Shown: positions 16,779 through 26,908, counted from the first letter of the stretch. The stretch: 64,000 bases of DNA from UBA2336 sp049306095 (GCA_049306095.1 JBAQPU010000052.1:32742-96741), one strand, 5' to 3'. Numbers and translations are program-made. Notes: a model not told the origin generated them from the letters alone.

Positions 16779-18722
16779 ATGAAAAAATTGTTAACTGTCA
16801 TTCTCTTAACAGCCATTTCTTTTCACTCTCACTCACAAAAGTCGCCCATAAAATTTGGAGAAATACCAATGGGTGATATGCAGATGCAAACCTATGCCCA
16901 TGATTCCGCTGCATCGGCAGTTATCCTTACAGACTATGGTGAGGCTTACGTAAGCATAACTAATTTTAATGCGTCTTTGGTTTTTGAGCGCCATGTTCGG
17001 ATTAAAATTCTAAAAAAAGAAGGTCTTAAGTGGGCCGATGTGGCAATCCCACTTTACTATTCCGGAACTACGGAGGAACAGGTTTCAAACCTTAAAGCAG
17101 TTACCTACAATCTTGAAGGAGGCAAGATTGTTGAAACGAAAATGGATAAAAACGGAGTATTCAAAGAAAAACTCAATCGAAATTATAACCTCCATAAATT
17201 TACTTTCCCTAATGTGCGGGAAGGATCAGTCATCGAATATTCCTATAAGATTTACTCCGATTTTCTAGCCAACTTTCCAAACTGGCAATTCCAGTATACA
17301 ATCCCAACTGTTCACACCGAATACTGGGCAATCATTCCTGATTTTTTTATCATGGAGAAATACACCCAGGGGTATATACGCCCCACCACTTTTGAAATAA
17401 AAGATCAAAGCAAATCTGATTATACTGACAAGGCCCACCATTGGATTATTAAAAATGTTCCCGCCTTTAAAGAAGAACCTCACATGACCAGTGAAAATGA
17501 TTACGTGTCAAAAGTGAACTTCGCACTGGCTTATATCAATTTCCGAGGTCAGCCTACGCAGGAAATCATGGGAAGCTGGCAAAAACTGAATGACCGCCTA
17601 TTAGAAAGTGAGGCTTTTGGTAAGATTATCACGGGTTCTAATTTTCTTCAAAAGCAAGCGGATGCACTGGTTGTCGGGGAAAGTGATCCAATGAAAAAGG
17701 TTGAGAAAATCTTTACGTATGTAAAAGATGCATTGGAATGGGATGGTCATGAAGACTATACAGCCGATAAGCTAAAGGAAGTTTTTGATCGGAAGAAAGG
17801 GACTTCTGGTGATATTAACCTTGCGCTCGCCTCCATGCTTGAGAAAGCCGGTTTCATGGTTGATATGGTTTTGGTTAGTACGAGAGATCATGGATTTGTG
17901 AGGCCGCAATATCCGATGGAACGGCAATTTAATTATGTGGTTTGTGCCGTACGTATTAATGGTAAGCCTGTTTTTCTAGACGCTACTGAAAAGTATTTAC
18001 CTGTTGGAATACTGCCTGAACGTTGTTTGAACGGGCAAGGTCTTATCATCTCCAAAAACTTTCATGGATGGATCAATTTGGAAACCAAAGCAAAAGCGCG
18101 TACCGTTACCGATGCTGATTTTGCGCTAAACGATGCGGGTGAGTTTCAGGGCAAAATTAGTTTTTCACGGGATGGTTATGACGCTATTCAAATGCGTAAA
18201 GAGTACCAGACCAAGGGGGAAGCTGAATACATCAAAAGTTCTGTTGGCGATAATTCGTCATGGCAAGTCAGCAAGACATCATTTGAAAACCTGAAGGAAA
18301 TTGATAAGCCGGTTAAAGAGTTTCATGAACTATCGATTAGTGACCACATTGTTGAAGCAGGCGGTGTATTTTACATCAATCCATTTGTCACTAACCAGAT
18401 CAAACAAAATCCTTTTACTTTAAGTGAGAGAATGTATCCTGTTGATTATGGTAGCCTGAAAGAAAGAATCTACATGTGTAAAATCGCCATTCCGGAAGGG
18501 TATGTTATTGATGAAATGCCTCCAAACAAGGTAATTTCTCTGCCTGGCGGTGCTGCCAAATACACCTATAGTGTAACTCAGGTTGGTAACAAGATCAGCA
18601 TCCTGAGTAATTTTCAAATTAATCGGAATATTTTCATTCAAACTGATTACCCCAACTTACGCGAGTTTTACAACCAGGTGGTAGCAAAACAAGCTGAACA
18701 AATTGTATTGAAGAAAAAATAA
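16779..18722 (+). CDS. DUF3857 / transglutaminase-like protein, degenerate active site
   Basis: A secreted protein of 647 residues. It has a signal peptide (KKLLTVILLTAISFHSHSQ), an N-terminal DUF3857 domain (about 30-240; ASLVFERHVRIKIL, VREGSVIEYSYKI), a transglutaminase-like domain (about 260-420), and a C-terminal beta domain. The position of the catalytic Cys holds Ser343 (GTSGDIN) and that of the catalytic His holds Tyr386 (FNYVV), so it is probably not an enzyme. The ATG at 16779 starts the signal peptide. An upstream in-frame start at 16740 would place 13 residues before it. It is followed 13 nt later by a paralogue with an intact site. Confidence 0.85.
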   Translation: MKKLLTVILLTAISFHSHSQKSPIKFGEIPMGDMQMQTYAHDSAASAVILTDYGEAYVSITNFNASLVFERHVRIKILKKEGLKWADVAIPLYYSGTTEEQVSNLKAVTYNLEGGKIVETKMDKNGVFKEKLNRNYNLHKFTFPNVREGSVIEYSYKIYSDFLANFPNWQFQYTIPTVHTEYWAIIPDFFIMEKYTQGYIRPTTFEIKDQSKSDYTDKAHHWIIKNVPAFKEEPHMTSENDYVSKVNFALAYINFRGQPTQEIMGSWQKLNDRLLESEAFGKIITGSNFLQKQADALVVGESDPMKKVEKIFTYVKDALEWDGHEDYTADKLKEVFDRKKGTSGDINLALASMLEKAGFMVDMVLVSTRDHGFVRPQYPMERQFNYVVCAVRINGKPVFLDATEKYLPVGILPERCLNGQGLIISKNFHGWINLETKAKARTVTDADFALNDAGEFQGKISFSRDGYDAIQMRKEYQTKGEAEYIKSSVGDNSSWQVSKTSFENLKEIDKPVKEFHELSISDHIVEAGGVFYINPFVTNQIKQNPFTLSERMYPVDYGSLKERIYMCKIAIPEGYVIDEMPPNKVISLPGGAAKYTYSVTQVGNKISILSNFQINRNIFIQTDYPNLREFYNQVVAKQAEQIVLKKK

Positions 18723-18735
18723 TGATTGATCACGC

Positions 18736-20649
18736 ATGAGAAAAATTCAGCTCTTTTACTTTCTTTTTGGTTCACTCCATGTTTTTGGTTGGAGTGATCC
18801 AAAATATCCGGTAAGCGATATTCCGCCAGCGCTGATAGAAAATGTTAATGTGGTGCTTCGCGAAAATCATATGGTGTACACCATCCATGCACAAGATCGT
18901 GCCACTTTATATGTGCACGAGGTAATTACCATTTTGAATGAAAACGGAAAACATTATGCTTCTGAAGTTATTGGGTATGATAAGTTAAGCAAAGTAACTT
19001 CCTTCAAGGGAACATCTTATGACGCAGCAGGTGCCATCATCAAAAAATTGAAAGCCAGTGAAATTTATGATCAAAGTGCGTTTGATGGGTATAGCCTTTT
19101 TAGTGACGATAGAATAAAAGCAGCTCAACTCTCACATGGATCCTATCCCTACACTGTTGAATATGAATACGAAGTTGAATACAAATACCTATTCATGATT
19201 CCGGGGTTTGTTATTATTCCCGGAGGAAAAACATCCGTACAAAATTCTTCCTATCAATTAATTTTTCCTGAGGCACTTGCTCCTAAGTATAAGGTAACGA
19301 ATTATGACGCCACGCCTGAAGCCGGAGAAGTAAAAGATGGTCGTAAAACCTTACAATGGAAATTTCAAAACCTGAAACCAATTAAAACCGAGCCGATGGG
19401 GCCCCCTGCTCAGGAGGTTATTCCGCAAATTTATGCAGCCCCTGTTCGTTTCGAATTTGATGGGTATGCCGGTTCAACAGAAACCTGGAATGATTTCGGC
19501 AAATGGATTATTTCGCTGAACAAAGGAAGGACTCAGCTACCGGAAGAAACCATCAAAAAAATAAAAGAACTGACGGCAAATCTTAACACAACGGAAGAAA
19601 AAATTAAGGCTGTTTATGAGCACATGCAAAACAGAACACGATACGTAAGTGTGCAATTAGGTATTGGAGGATTTCAGCCCTTTGAAGCCTCGGTGGTTGA
19701 TAACACCGGATACGGAGATTGCAAAGCCTTGTCAAACTACATGGTTTCTTTGCTAAGCGCCATTGGGATCAAAGCAAACTACACCCTTATCGGGGCAGGA
19801 AAAGGTGAAGCTCCCATGCAGGTTGATTTCCCGGGGTCTCAGTTTAATCATGCGGTGGTTTTTGTTCCTACAAAACAAGACACTATTTGGCTGGAATGTA
19901 CGAGCCAGACAAATCCTTTCGGATATATGGGCACATTCACCGGAGATCGCAAGGCCCTTGCCATTACTGAAAATGGTGCTGAAATTGTAAACACACCCGT
20001 TTATAAAGAACAGGATAATATTCAAAACCGCACAGCCACTGTTACGGTGGGATCAGATGGAAATGCAAAAGCAACCGTTAAAACACATTATTCTGGGCTG
20101 CAGTATGAAAATGATGGGCTCCACTCCATCCTTGAAAACCAATTTGATGACCAAAAGAAATGGGTTGAAGCGAATACGGAAATTCCAAGCTTTGAAATCA
20201 ATTCGTTCAGATTTGAAAATAAGAAGGAGCGAATTCCAACGGCTACAGTAACGCTGGATTTAACGCTCCGAAGATTTGCAACGGTAAGCGGAAAAAGATT
20301 AATGATCACTCCCAACCTCATGAACAAGAATTCTTTTGTCCCGGAGAAAGTTGAGAATCGAAAAACCGAAATTGTACGAAGTATGGGCTACACCGACCTT
20401 GACTCAATCCGTTATCAAATCCCACAAGAAATTTATCCAGAATTTTTACCAGAACCGGTAAAAATTAAATCGCGTTTTGGCGAATATGAATCCTCCTGTT
20501 CAGTCGATCAGGGTTTGGTCTTGTACACACGAAAAATGGTCATGCACAAAGGTCGGTATCCGGCTGAATCGTACCAGGAGTTGATTGATTTCTTTAAAGC
20601 GGTAACAAAGGCCGACAATGTAAAGTTGGTATTCCTCAATAAAACCTAA
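18736..20649 (+). CDS. DUF3857 / transglutaminase-like secreted protein
   Basis: A paralogue of the preceding gene, 637 residues. It has an N-terminal signal peptide (to about residue 20), a DUF3857 domain (VNVVLRENHMVYTIHAQDRATLYVHEVITILNEN region), then a transglutaminase fold. The catalytic residues appear complete: Cys329 in YGDCKAL, His372 in FNHAVVF, and an acidic residue in WLECTSQ. The C-terminal part (about 430-637) is a beta-rich domain. The substrate is unknown and a periplasmic role is likely. It ends 1 nt short of a converging gene. The pair is probably one operon, in which the inactive copy may bind or present substrate. Confidence 0.85.
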   Translation: MRKIQLFYFLFGSLHVFGWSDPKYPVSDIPPALIENVNVVLRENHMVYTIHAQDRATLYVHEVITILNENGKHYASEVIGYDKLSKVTSFKGTSYDAAGAIIKKLKASEIYDQSAFDGYSLFSDDRIKAAQLSHGSYPYTVEYEYEVEYKYLFMIPGFVIIPGGKTSVQNSSYQLIFPEALAPKYKVTNYDATPEAGEVKDGRKTLQWKFQNLKPIKTEPMGPPAQEVIPQIYAAPVRFEFDGYAGSTETWNDFGKWIISLNKGRTQLPEETIKKIKELTANLNTTEEKIKAVYEHMQNRTRYVSVQLGIGGFQPFEASVVDNTGYGDCKALSNYMVSLLSAIGIKANYTLIGAGKGEAPMQVDFPGSQFNHAVVFVPTKQDTIWLECTSQTNPFGYMGTFTGDRKALAITENGAEIVNTPVYKEQDNIQNRTATVTVGSDGNAKATVKTHYSGLQYENDGLHSILENQFDDQKKWVEANTEIPSFEINSFRFENKKERIPTATVTLDLTLRRFATVSGKRLMITPNLMNKNSFVPEKVENRKTEIVRSMGYTDLDSIRYQIPQEIYPEFLPEPVKIKSRFGEYESSCSVDQGLVLYTRKMVMHKGRYPAESYQELIDFFKAVTKADNVKLVFLNKT

Positions 20650-20650
20650 G

Positions 20651-21364
20651 TTACTCGTTCAGGCTGTTGATGTACCCCGACAACGATCGTATTTGATCAT
20701 AGTCATCAAAATCGACTTTGTTGTGCCTGAGGTATTCTGTTAGTTGCTTTTCGTATTCCGGAAAAACCCTCAGAATACCTTTTTTATTGCCTGGAACAGG
20801 CATCAATTGATTGTCTCCTTTGTCGACATAGTATGTATTAATCGTCACAAATTGATCGAATCTGTTTTCAGCGATATTGTACGCCCCACCTACATCCGCT
20901 TTCTTAATGGTTTTGCTCACTTTACAATACCAGGAAATAGAATCGCGCACGATCCGTAACATAAAAACAATGCTTCCTTTCAATTTTTTCTTTTCAAACT
21001 GAAATTCTTCACCTGTTTCGTTCTTTAATGTAAACCCTCCAATCATATCTTTTCGCAACTGAACCCATCCCTCCACTTTCTCACTTTTTGCCAGTACATG
21101 GTCATGATACGCGTCATAGTTGATTAAAACATTTTCATATTTCCTGCCCTTCAGTTCAATCGATCCCGGGCTAAACGTTTCAAAAAAAAGGTACGTTCCT
21201 TTCACTCCTTCGTATCGATTATCAAATGCCATTACCGTTTGACCCGTAAAATTGAACGGAAAACTGTTGGCCGGAAGGTCCGATACATTTTGCGAAAAGA
21301 TTTCTACCACCATGCCCAGGCACATCAAAACAAGTCCAATCTTCCTGAGAAAAAGCATATCCAT
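20651..21364 (-). CDS. Hypothetical secreted protein
   Basis: I do not recognise a named family. The 237-residue product has a signal peptide (LGLVLMCLGMVVEIFSQ, cleavage near residue 25). Then come short segments typical of Bacteroidota periplasmic proteins: GVKGTYLFFETFSPGSIELKG, ENVLINYDAYHDHVLAK, and FPEYEKQLTEYLRHNKVDFDDYDQIRSLSGYIN near the end. The C-terminal helix with acidic residues is distinctive. It is convergent with the DUF3857 pair and divergent from an acyltransferase gene 58 nt away. Confidence 0.7.
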   Translation of the reverse strand: MDMLFLRKIGLVLMCLGMVVEIFSQNVSDLPANSFPFNFTGQTVMAFDNRYEGVKGTYLFFETFSPGSIELKGRKYENVLINYDAYHDHVLAKSEKVEGWVQLRKDMIGGFTLKNETGEEFQFEKKKLKGSIVFMLRIVRDSISWYCKVSKTIKKADVGGAYNIAENRFDQFVTINTYYVDKGDNQLMPVPGNKKGILRVFPEYEKQLTEYLRHNKVDFDDYDQIRSLSGYINSLNE

Positions 21365-21421
21365 TATTTTCAGTCAATAAAAATAACAATACTTGTTTAA
21401 CTTGCATTTGAATACGGGTTC

Positions 21422-22309
21422 ATGTTTTTCTTGAGACTTCTTGGTAGGATTCCCCTGACTCTCCTTTATCGTTTGTCGGGCATACTTTACTTCCTTAGCT
21501 ACCGCGTGGTGCGGTACAGAAGAAAGCTGGTACGGAAAAACCTTTCGCTTTCCTTCCCGGAAAAAACGAAAGAGGAAATCACTTCTATTGAACGCGAGTT
21601 TTACAGGAACCTTTGCGATTACGCAGTAGAAACACTAAAACTTCTTTCAATCGATCAATCCGATTTATCGAAACGCGTTGTTTTTGTTAATGCTGATATC
21701 CTGGGCAAATACAAAGAAAAAAATCAATCGATCTTGTTGCTGGCTTCACACCAGTTTAATTGGGAATGGTTGCTGGCCTCTGGAAATTTAAATCTTCCCA
21801 TGCCGATTGACTTTGTTTATCAGCCGGTAAACAATTCGAAAATAGATCGTTTTCTTATCGCCTGCCGCACGCGCTTTGGTGCGCATGCCATAAAACGAAA
21901 TGAGTTGGCGCGTGAAATCGTGAGGCGGAAAAATCACGTGCGCGGTGTGGCCATTGTGGCCGATCAGTATCCCGGAAAGAAGCATGATAAAAAATACCTA
22001 ACCACATTTCTTCATCAGGAAACAGCCTTTTTCTATGGCACGAACCAGCTGGCAGCGCTCACCCAATATCCTGTGTTGTATGCCGAAATACGAAAGAAAG
22101 AACGCGGCTATTATGAAGTTACCTGGGTTGAACTGGCGCAGCCACCCCATGCCAGGGATTCGAATGATATTATTGAACAGTATGTAAAGGCCGCTGAAAA
22201 ACTCATTCGGGAATACCCGGCCGGCTGGTTATGGTCGCACAACCGTTGGAAGAAAAAACACCTTAGGCAAGCATCTGCGCAATATCCTCACGCGTCAACT
22301 GCTTCATAA
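21422..22309 (+). CDS. Lysophospholipid / lipid A acyltransferase family protein (LpxL-like)
   Basis: A membrane-associated acyltransferase of 295 residues. It has an N-terminal hydrophobic anchor (LLGRIPLTLLYRLSGILYFLSY) and the H-x4-E catalytic motif at His110-Glu115 in ASHQFNWEWLL. Later motifs VAIVADQYPG and TAFFYGTNQLAALTQYPVLYAEI fit the LpxL/HtrB group, which adds secondary acyl chains to lipid A. WLWSHNRWK near the C-terminus is also typical. The last 16 codons overlap the 3' end of the opposing SNF2 gene by 47 nt. Confidence 0.88.
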   Translation: MFFLRLLGRIPLTLLYRLSGILYFLSYRVVRYRRKLVRKNLSLSFPEKTKEEITSIEREFYRNLCDYAVETLKLLSIDQSDLSKRVVFVNADILGKYKEKNQSILLLASHQFNWEWLLASGNLNLPMPIDFVYQPVNNSKIDRFLIACRTRFGAHAIKRNELAREIVRRKNHVRGVAIVADQYPGKKHDKKYLTTFLHQETAFFYGTNQLAALTQYPVLYAEIRKKERGYYEVTWVELAQPPHARDSNDIIEQYVKAAEKLIREYPAGWLWSHNRWKKKHLRQASAQYPHASTAS

Positions 22310-25202
22310 TACTCTCCTCGGTAACAATCAATTCGTTCGATAATTTCAGTTTCTTTTGTTGCAGCAACAAAATTTTCTCTTCCACTGAATTGCGTGTGAT
22401 GAATTTGTAGGTGAACACCTTTTTCTTCTGCCCGATGCGGTGCGCCCGGTCAATGGCTTGTGCTTCCACTGCGGGGTTCCACCAGGGGTCAAGAATAAAA
22501 ACATAGTCGGCCTCTGTCAGGTTAAGACCCAACCCGCCCGCTTTTATAGAAATCAAAAATGCTTTCACGTTCGGGTCTCTGTTAAACCGCTCAACCTGTT
22601 CCTTGCGGTCGGTGCTGCCACCATCGAGATAAGTATAATCGATTTTATTCGTTTTTAGATATTGCCTTACAATATCCAGGTGTTTCACAAATTGACTAAA
22701 CACTAATACTTTATGGCCTTCTGCCATTGCGTTTTCCAACATGTGGGTGATGTCTTCCTGCTTACCTGAATCGCCTTTGTATGACGGCTCAATCATTCGC
22801 GGGTGATTCGCCAGTTGGCGCAGCTTAGTCAAGCCCTCCAAAATCATAAAGCGGCTATTGCCCAACCCCTCCTTGTCAATCAGGTCAAGAATTTTACCAC
22901 GGTAGTAGGATTTCACCTCATCGTAACGTTTCTCCTGCTCGGAAGTCATAACCGAATACTGAACATGCTCAACTTTTTCAGGAAGCTCGGTTGCTACCTG
23001 CGACTTATGCCTACGTAACACGAATGGCTTAATGATGGCATTGAGTTTTTTTGATTTTACATCATCACCTTTTTTCTCGATAGGCACCTGGAACTCCTGC
23101 CGGAAGTACGATTGCGTTCCTAAAATGCCCGGATTGATAAAACTCATCTGCGACCACAAATCCATGGTGGTATTTTCAAGCGGTGTACCGGTTAACACAA
23201 GTTTGTGTCGCGATTTCAGCTCTCGAACAGCTTTGGCAATATTGGATGAAGGATTTTTTATCACTTGCGACTCGTCCAGGATGACGTAATTAAAATAGAA
23301 GTGCTGGAGCAATTCTACATCCAGGCGGGTAATACCGTAGGAGGTAAGTACAACATCATACCGCTCAAAGCGCTTGATGTCTTTATTGCGCAGTGTGCCG
23401 GTATAATTCAGCACCTTCAGTTGAGGGGCAAATTTGCCGGCCTCCATTTCCCAATTATAAATAAGAGACGTGGGCATAATAAGCAGCGAAGTTCCGGCAC
23501 CAGCTTCCCTCTCGGCCAACAGCAGGGCAAGTGTTTGAACGGTTTTTCCCAGTCCCATGTCATCGGCCAGGCAACCACCCAGTTTATATTCATTTAAAAA
23601 GCGGAGCCAGTTGTAGCCTGCTTTTTGGTACGGCCTAAGTTCACCGTTGAATCCCTCTGGCAAAGGATAATTTTTTATGCCACTGAATGAACTCAACGAA
23701 CGCAACTTTTCGCTCACGTGTACCCTTGCCAGGTTCCCTTCTTCCAGTTCTTTCACCAGGTTGATGTGGTGTTTTTTCAACACCGGCTTCTCTTTGTCGC
23801 CATGGGTTTCACTCAATGCAAACAAATCCGCATACTTGGTCAGCCATGCTTCCGGAATGATGGCGATCTCTCCGTTGGGTAGTTTAAATTCAACCTTCTT
23901 CTTTAAGATGAGTTTTCGCAACTCCTTAAACGGAATTTCAAACTCACCAAACCTGATCTTCGCGTGAATATCAAACCAGTCGATATTTTCTTTTACCTCA
24001 ACTTCAATAACTGCCTTCCCAACAAAATATTTTTTATCGTTGCTTTGAGGCTGGCTGACTTCAAATCCAAGGTTGAGCAAGTTCACCCGGTTTTCATTTA
24101 ACCACGAAAACGCCTCTGACTTAGGAATAGCCACATTGAAATCCTTCATGGGCAGGCCAAGCTTTTGCAATGTGTGAAGAAAGTTTTTTTCTGTCTCCGT
24201 TTTTCGGGTTACGCGGTGAAACACATAATCATTTTCATGCTTTTCCACCGTTACGCTCACCGGTACGCGGTTGCGTCCCTGGAAGCGGTGCTTGCCGTAT
24301 TTAAACGATAAATCAAACACAATTTTTCCCGACTCATCACTCTTGTCTTCCACAGGTGCATGGTCAAATAAACTTACCGGTGTTGATGATTGTACCGATA
24401 CCAGTTCAGAAAGCGTTAAGATGGGCTTGGGATCATACTCATTTTTATTGATCTCAAAACCATTTGCCTCTACATCGTCAAACGAGGCGATGAGTGGAGC
24501 AATGAAACGATTATAGTAGGTCTCTTCAAGATTTTTCGGGATCACCACAAACTTTTTACTGAGGAAGGGCAATAGTTTTTTGCCATCCACAAATTTTTCA
24601 AATCCATATAGCTTGCCGTTGAGCACCATCCAGGCGGGACTTTTGCAAATCAGGTAGGCGGTTGCATTTGGCAGGTCCAGCTTTTTACCGTCATACTTAA
24701 TGGTGGGATAATAATTGGTGTTCTCCTGGCTGCGCATAAAATGGAACTGAATGGATGCGCGCTTATCCATCACTTCTATCTTTCTCCAGGTGGGTTCTCC
24801 ATCGCTGCCCATTTCGAAGAAAAGTTTCCCGCGCATGAGTTCGAGAAATTCTGCCCGCTTGATTTCAATATGAATTTCAATTTGTTCCTGAAGGGCCTCG
24901 TTGCCTTTATTCTTATCGTAAATTTTTGGGAAGAATTCTTCTGATTTCATGGGTTTACCGGCAAACTTCCGGATAACCGATTCCTGCTGCATAGCATCGG
25001 TAATTTTGATCAGCTCAAAATCGCGGTCGTCCAGACCTTTAGTAAACTCGCGGGCATTTTTTGAAGAGATGTTCTGGTGCTGGTAGGTAAGCTTCCCTTT
25101 ATCATCTAAATGCACGATATAGGATTCAAACAGCAATCCCAGGTACTCGTGCTGGAACAACGAATAGATAATTTGGAACGGCTGTGATGCAGAAACCTTC
25201 AT
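22263..25202 (-). CDS. SNF2-family DEAD/DEAH helicase
   Basis: A double-stranded-DNA-translocating ATPase of 979 residues. A long N-terminal region (about 1-490) has no motif I recognise beyond what is seen in bacterial SNF2 proteins. Then come helicase lobe 1, with Walker A GLGKT (Lys553) and motif II DESQ in place of the usual DEAH/DEAQ, and lobe 2 with VFSQFVKHLDIVRQYL and DPWWNPAVEAQAIDRAHRIGQ. The role is probably nucleoid or transcription related but is not settled for this group. It is convergent with the acyltransferase, and 100 nt separates it from the upstream permease gene. Confidence 0.9.
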   Translation of the reverse strand: MKVSASQPFQIIYSLFQHEYLGLLFESYIVHLDDKGKLTYQHQNISSKNAREFTKGLDDRDFELIKITDAMQQESVIRKFAGKPMKSEEFFPKIYDKNKGNEALQEQIEIHIEIKRAEFLELMRGKLFFEMGSDGEPTWRKIEVMDKRASIQFHFMRSQENTNYYPTIKYDGKKLDLPNATAYLICKSPAWMVLNGKLYGFEKFVDGKKLLPFLSKKFVVIPKNLEETYYNRFIAPLIASFDDVEANGFEINKNEYDPKPILTLSELVSVQSSTPVSLFDHAPVEDKSDESGKIVFDLSFKYGKHRFQGRNRVPVSVTVEKHENDYVFHRVTRKTETEKNFLHTLQKLGLPMKDFNVAIPKSEAFSWLNENRVNLLNLGFEVSQPQSNDKKYFVGKAVIEVEVKENIDWFDIHAKIRFGEFEIPFKELRKLILKKKVEFKLPNGEIAIIPEAWLTKYADLFALSETHGDKEKPVLKKHHINLVKELEEGNLARVHVSEKLRSLSSFSGIKNYPLPEGFNGELRPYQKAGYNWLRFLNEYKLGGCLADDMGLGKTVQTLALLLAEREAGAGTSLLIMPTSLIYNWEMEAGKFAPQLKVLNYTGTLRNKDIKRFERYDVVLTSYGITRLDVELLQHFYFNYVILDESQVIKNPSSNIAKAVRELKSRHKLVLTGTPLENTTMDLWSQMSFINPGILGTQSYFRQEFQVPIEKKGDDVKSKKLNAIIKPFVLRRHKSQVATELPEKVEHVQYSVMTSEQEKRYDEVKSYYRGKILDLIDKEGLGNSRFMILEGLTKLRQLANHPRMIEPSYKGDSGKQEDITHMLENAMAEGHKVLVFSQFVKHLDIVRQYLKTNKIDYTYLDGGSTDRKEQVERFNRDPNVKAFLISIKAGGLGLNLTEADYVFILDPWWNPAVEAQAIDRAHRIGQKKKVFTYKFITRNSVEEKILLLQQKKLKLSNELIVTEESIMKQLTREDIAQMLA

Positions 25203-25301
25203 GGTTAGTCCGTTTTTTCTGCTTTCGTGAAAACGGAACCTCTAAGCTAATGATTTTCAGGCAGAAAAATTGGCAAAAACGGCCTATTTCATACACGATC
25301 C

Positions 25302-26525
25302 TTACAAGTTCTTTACGGCCGCTGAACGTGCCGCCAGCACCGCGGGACGATAAGAAGTGGCCACCGTAATGAAGGACACTACCAACATGGTGTAGAGAAA
25401 ATCGGTGGGGATGACTTTGATGGGATATCCCTCCGTGACAGAGGTTTCCATGCCCATCGAAATCACGCCAAACTTTAATTGAATCCAACAGAAAATTCCG
25501 CCCAGGGTTAAACCAAGCAAGGTTCCTCCAATGGCTATCAAGGCTCCTTCTGTTAAGAATATTTTTTTGATGAGGGTATTGTTTGCTCCCATGGCAGCCA
25601 AAACGGAAATATCTTTTTTCTTATCGAGCGCCAGCATCATCAAACTAAAGAAAATATTGATCGCGCTGATGGCCAGTAAAACAGAAAAAGCAAGGAAGAA
25701 AAAAAGTTTCTCGGCTTTCATCAGGCGGTAAAGATCCCGATGTTGTTCCTCACCATTTAAAACTACAAACTGTTCACCCAATTGTTGCTTCAGGTGATCC
25801 TGAACAGCGGATATATCCGCATCAGCCGTTGTTTTTATCTCTAAGGATGTTCGTTTATTGCCATAGTTCATCAGCTCCTGAGCAAATGCAAGCGGAACAA
25901 TAACATAGTTTTCATCAAACCCCTGAATAATCGAAAATGCTCCTCCCGGCAAAATGCTTTTTCGAGAATACAGTTTGGAGGGATCCAGCGTTCCTGATTT
26001 AATTGTATTGATATAATAAACCTGAAGGGCGTAATCACGATTTCCGACTGCAATCGACAACGCATACTGAACGCCTCTGCCAACAATCGCAAATTGCATG
26101 TCTCCTTTTGTCAGCTGAAGTTTCCCATCCACAATTTTCTCGTCCATCCTGTGCTGATCGATAAAATTGTCGCTTACGCCTTTCAAGGTTACAACCTGGT
26201 TAGCATCGCGGTACCGAACATAGGCATAGTCTTCAATAACTTCCGTCACAATGTCAACTCCTTCCGTCTGTCTGATTTTCTCCAGCAATTCTTGAGTTGC
26301 CTCAAATGATTTTCCTTTTGCTGCTTCAACTTTTATTTCGGGATCAAAGGAGTTGTTGAGGGAATGGAGCAGTTCATCTAACCCATTAAAGACAGACAAC
26401 ACAATAATGAGTGCAGCTGTACTAAAGGCAACCCCGACTAACGAGAGCAGCGAAATGATATGAATGAAATTCTTTTTTCGTTTCGAAAAGAGATATCGTC
26501 TTGCTATAAAAAAAGAAAGATTCAA
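25302..26525 (-). CDS. FtsX-type ABC transporter permease (LolC/E-like)
   Basis: A 407-residue permease with the LolC/LolE layout: one N-terminal membrane helix (IISLLSLVGVAFSTAALIIVLSVFNGL), a large periplasmic domain (about 50-265), and three further C-terminal helices. FIARRYLFSKRKKNFIHIIS at the N-terminus is typical. It would act in lipoprotein release from the inner membrane, with an ATPase coded elsewhere. It starts 2 nt after rbfA, the two forming one operon that I recall as conserved in Bacteroidota. Confidence 0.87.
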   Translation of the reverse strand: MNLSFFIARRYLFSKRKKNFIHIISLLSLVGVAFSTAALIIVLSVFNGLDELLHSLNNSFDPEIKVEAAKGKSFEATQELLEKIRQTEGVDIVTEVIEDYAYVRYRDANQVVTLKGVSDNFIDQHRMDEKIVDGKLQLTKGDMQFAIVGRGVQYALSIAVGNRDYALQVYYINTIKSGTLDPSKLYSRKSILPGGAFSIIQGFDENYVIVPLAFAQELMNYGNKRTSLEIKTTADADISAVQDHLKQQLGEQFVVLNGEEQHRDLYRLMKAEKLFFFLAFSVLLAISAINIFFSLMMLALDKKKDISVLAAMGANNTLIKKIFLTEGALIAIGGTLLGLTLGGIFCWIQLKFGVISMGMETSVTEGYPIKVIPTDFLYTMLVVSFITVATSYRPAVLAARSAAVKNL

Positions 26526-26527
26526 AA

Positions 26528-26908
26528 CTACTTGGCTTTTTCATCGGGCGGTACTGGCGGGATGTTCAGGTTCTTGATGATATCATCCATCCGCTGAGCA
26601 TTTTCCTCCACTTCATCCAGGTAAAAGACGAGTTCCGGTATAATTCTTACCTGCTTACGAATGCGGTCTCCCAGGGTTTTCCTGATTTCCGATTTATGTG
26701 TTTTTATCTTTTCCAGAGTAGCCTGCTTATCTTTCGCCAACATCATGCTGACATAAATTTTTGCCAGGCCAAGATCGGGACTCACTTTTACATCGGCCAC
26801 TGTAATAAACGCATGGTTTAATATTCCGCGCTTATCCTGCTGAAAAATATCGCTGATTTCCTTTTGTATCAGCCTTGCGAATTTTAACTGACGTGTGGTA
26901 CCTGCCAT
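26528..26908 (-). CDS. rbfA: Ribosome-binding factor A
   Basis: A small KH-type factor required for late 30S assembly and 16S rRNA maturation. The 126-residue sequence shows TRQLKFARLIQKEISDIFQ, FITVADVKVSPDLGLAKIYVS and IRKQVRIIPELVFYLDE, the family landmarks. It is first in a two-gene operon with the FtsX permease. The start is ATG at 26908, with a divergent membrane-protein gene 106 nt away. Confidence 0.94.
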   Translation of the reverse strand: MAGTTRQLKFARLIQKEISDIFQQDKRGILNHAFITVADVKVSPDLGLAKIYVSMMLAKDKQATLEKIKTHKSEIRKTLGDRIRKQVRIIPELVFYLDEVEENAQRMDDIIKNLNIPPVPPDEKAK

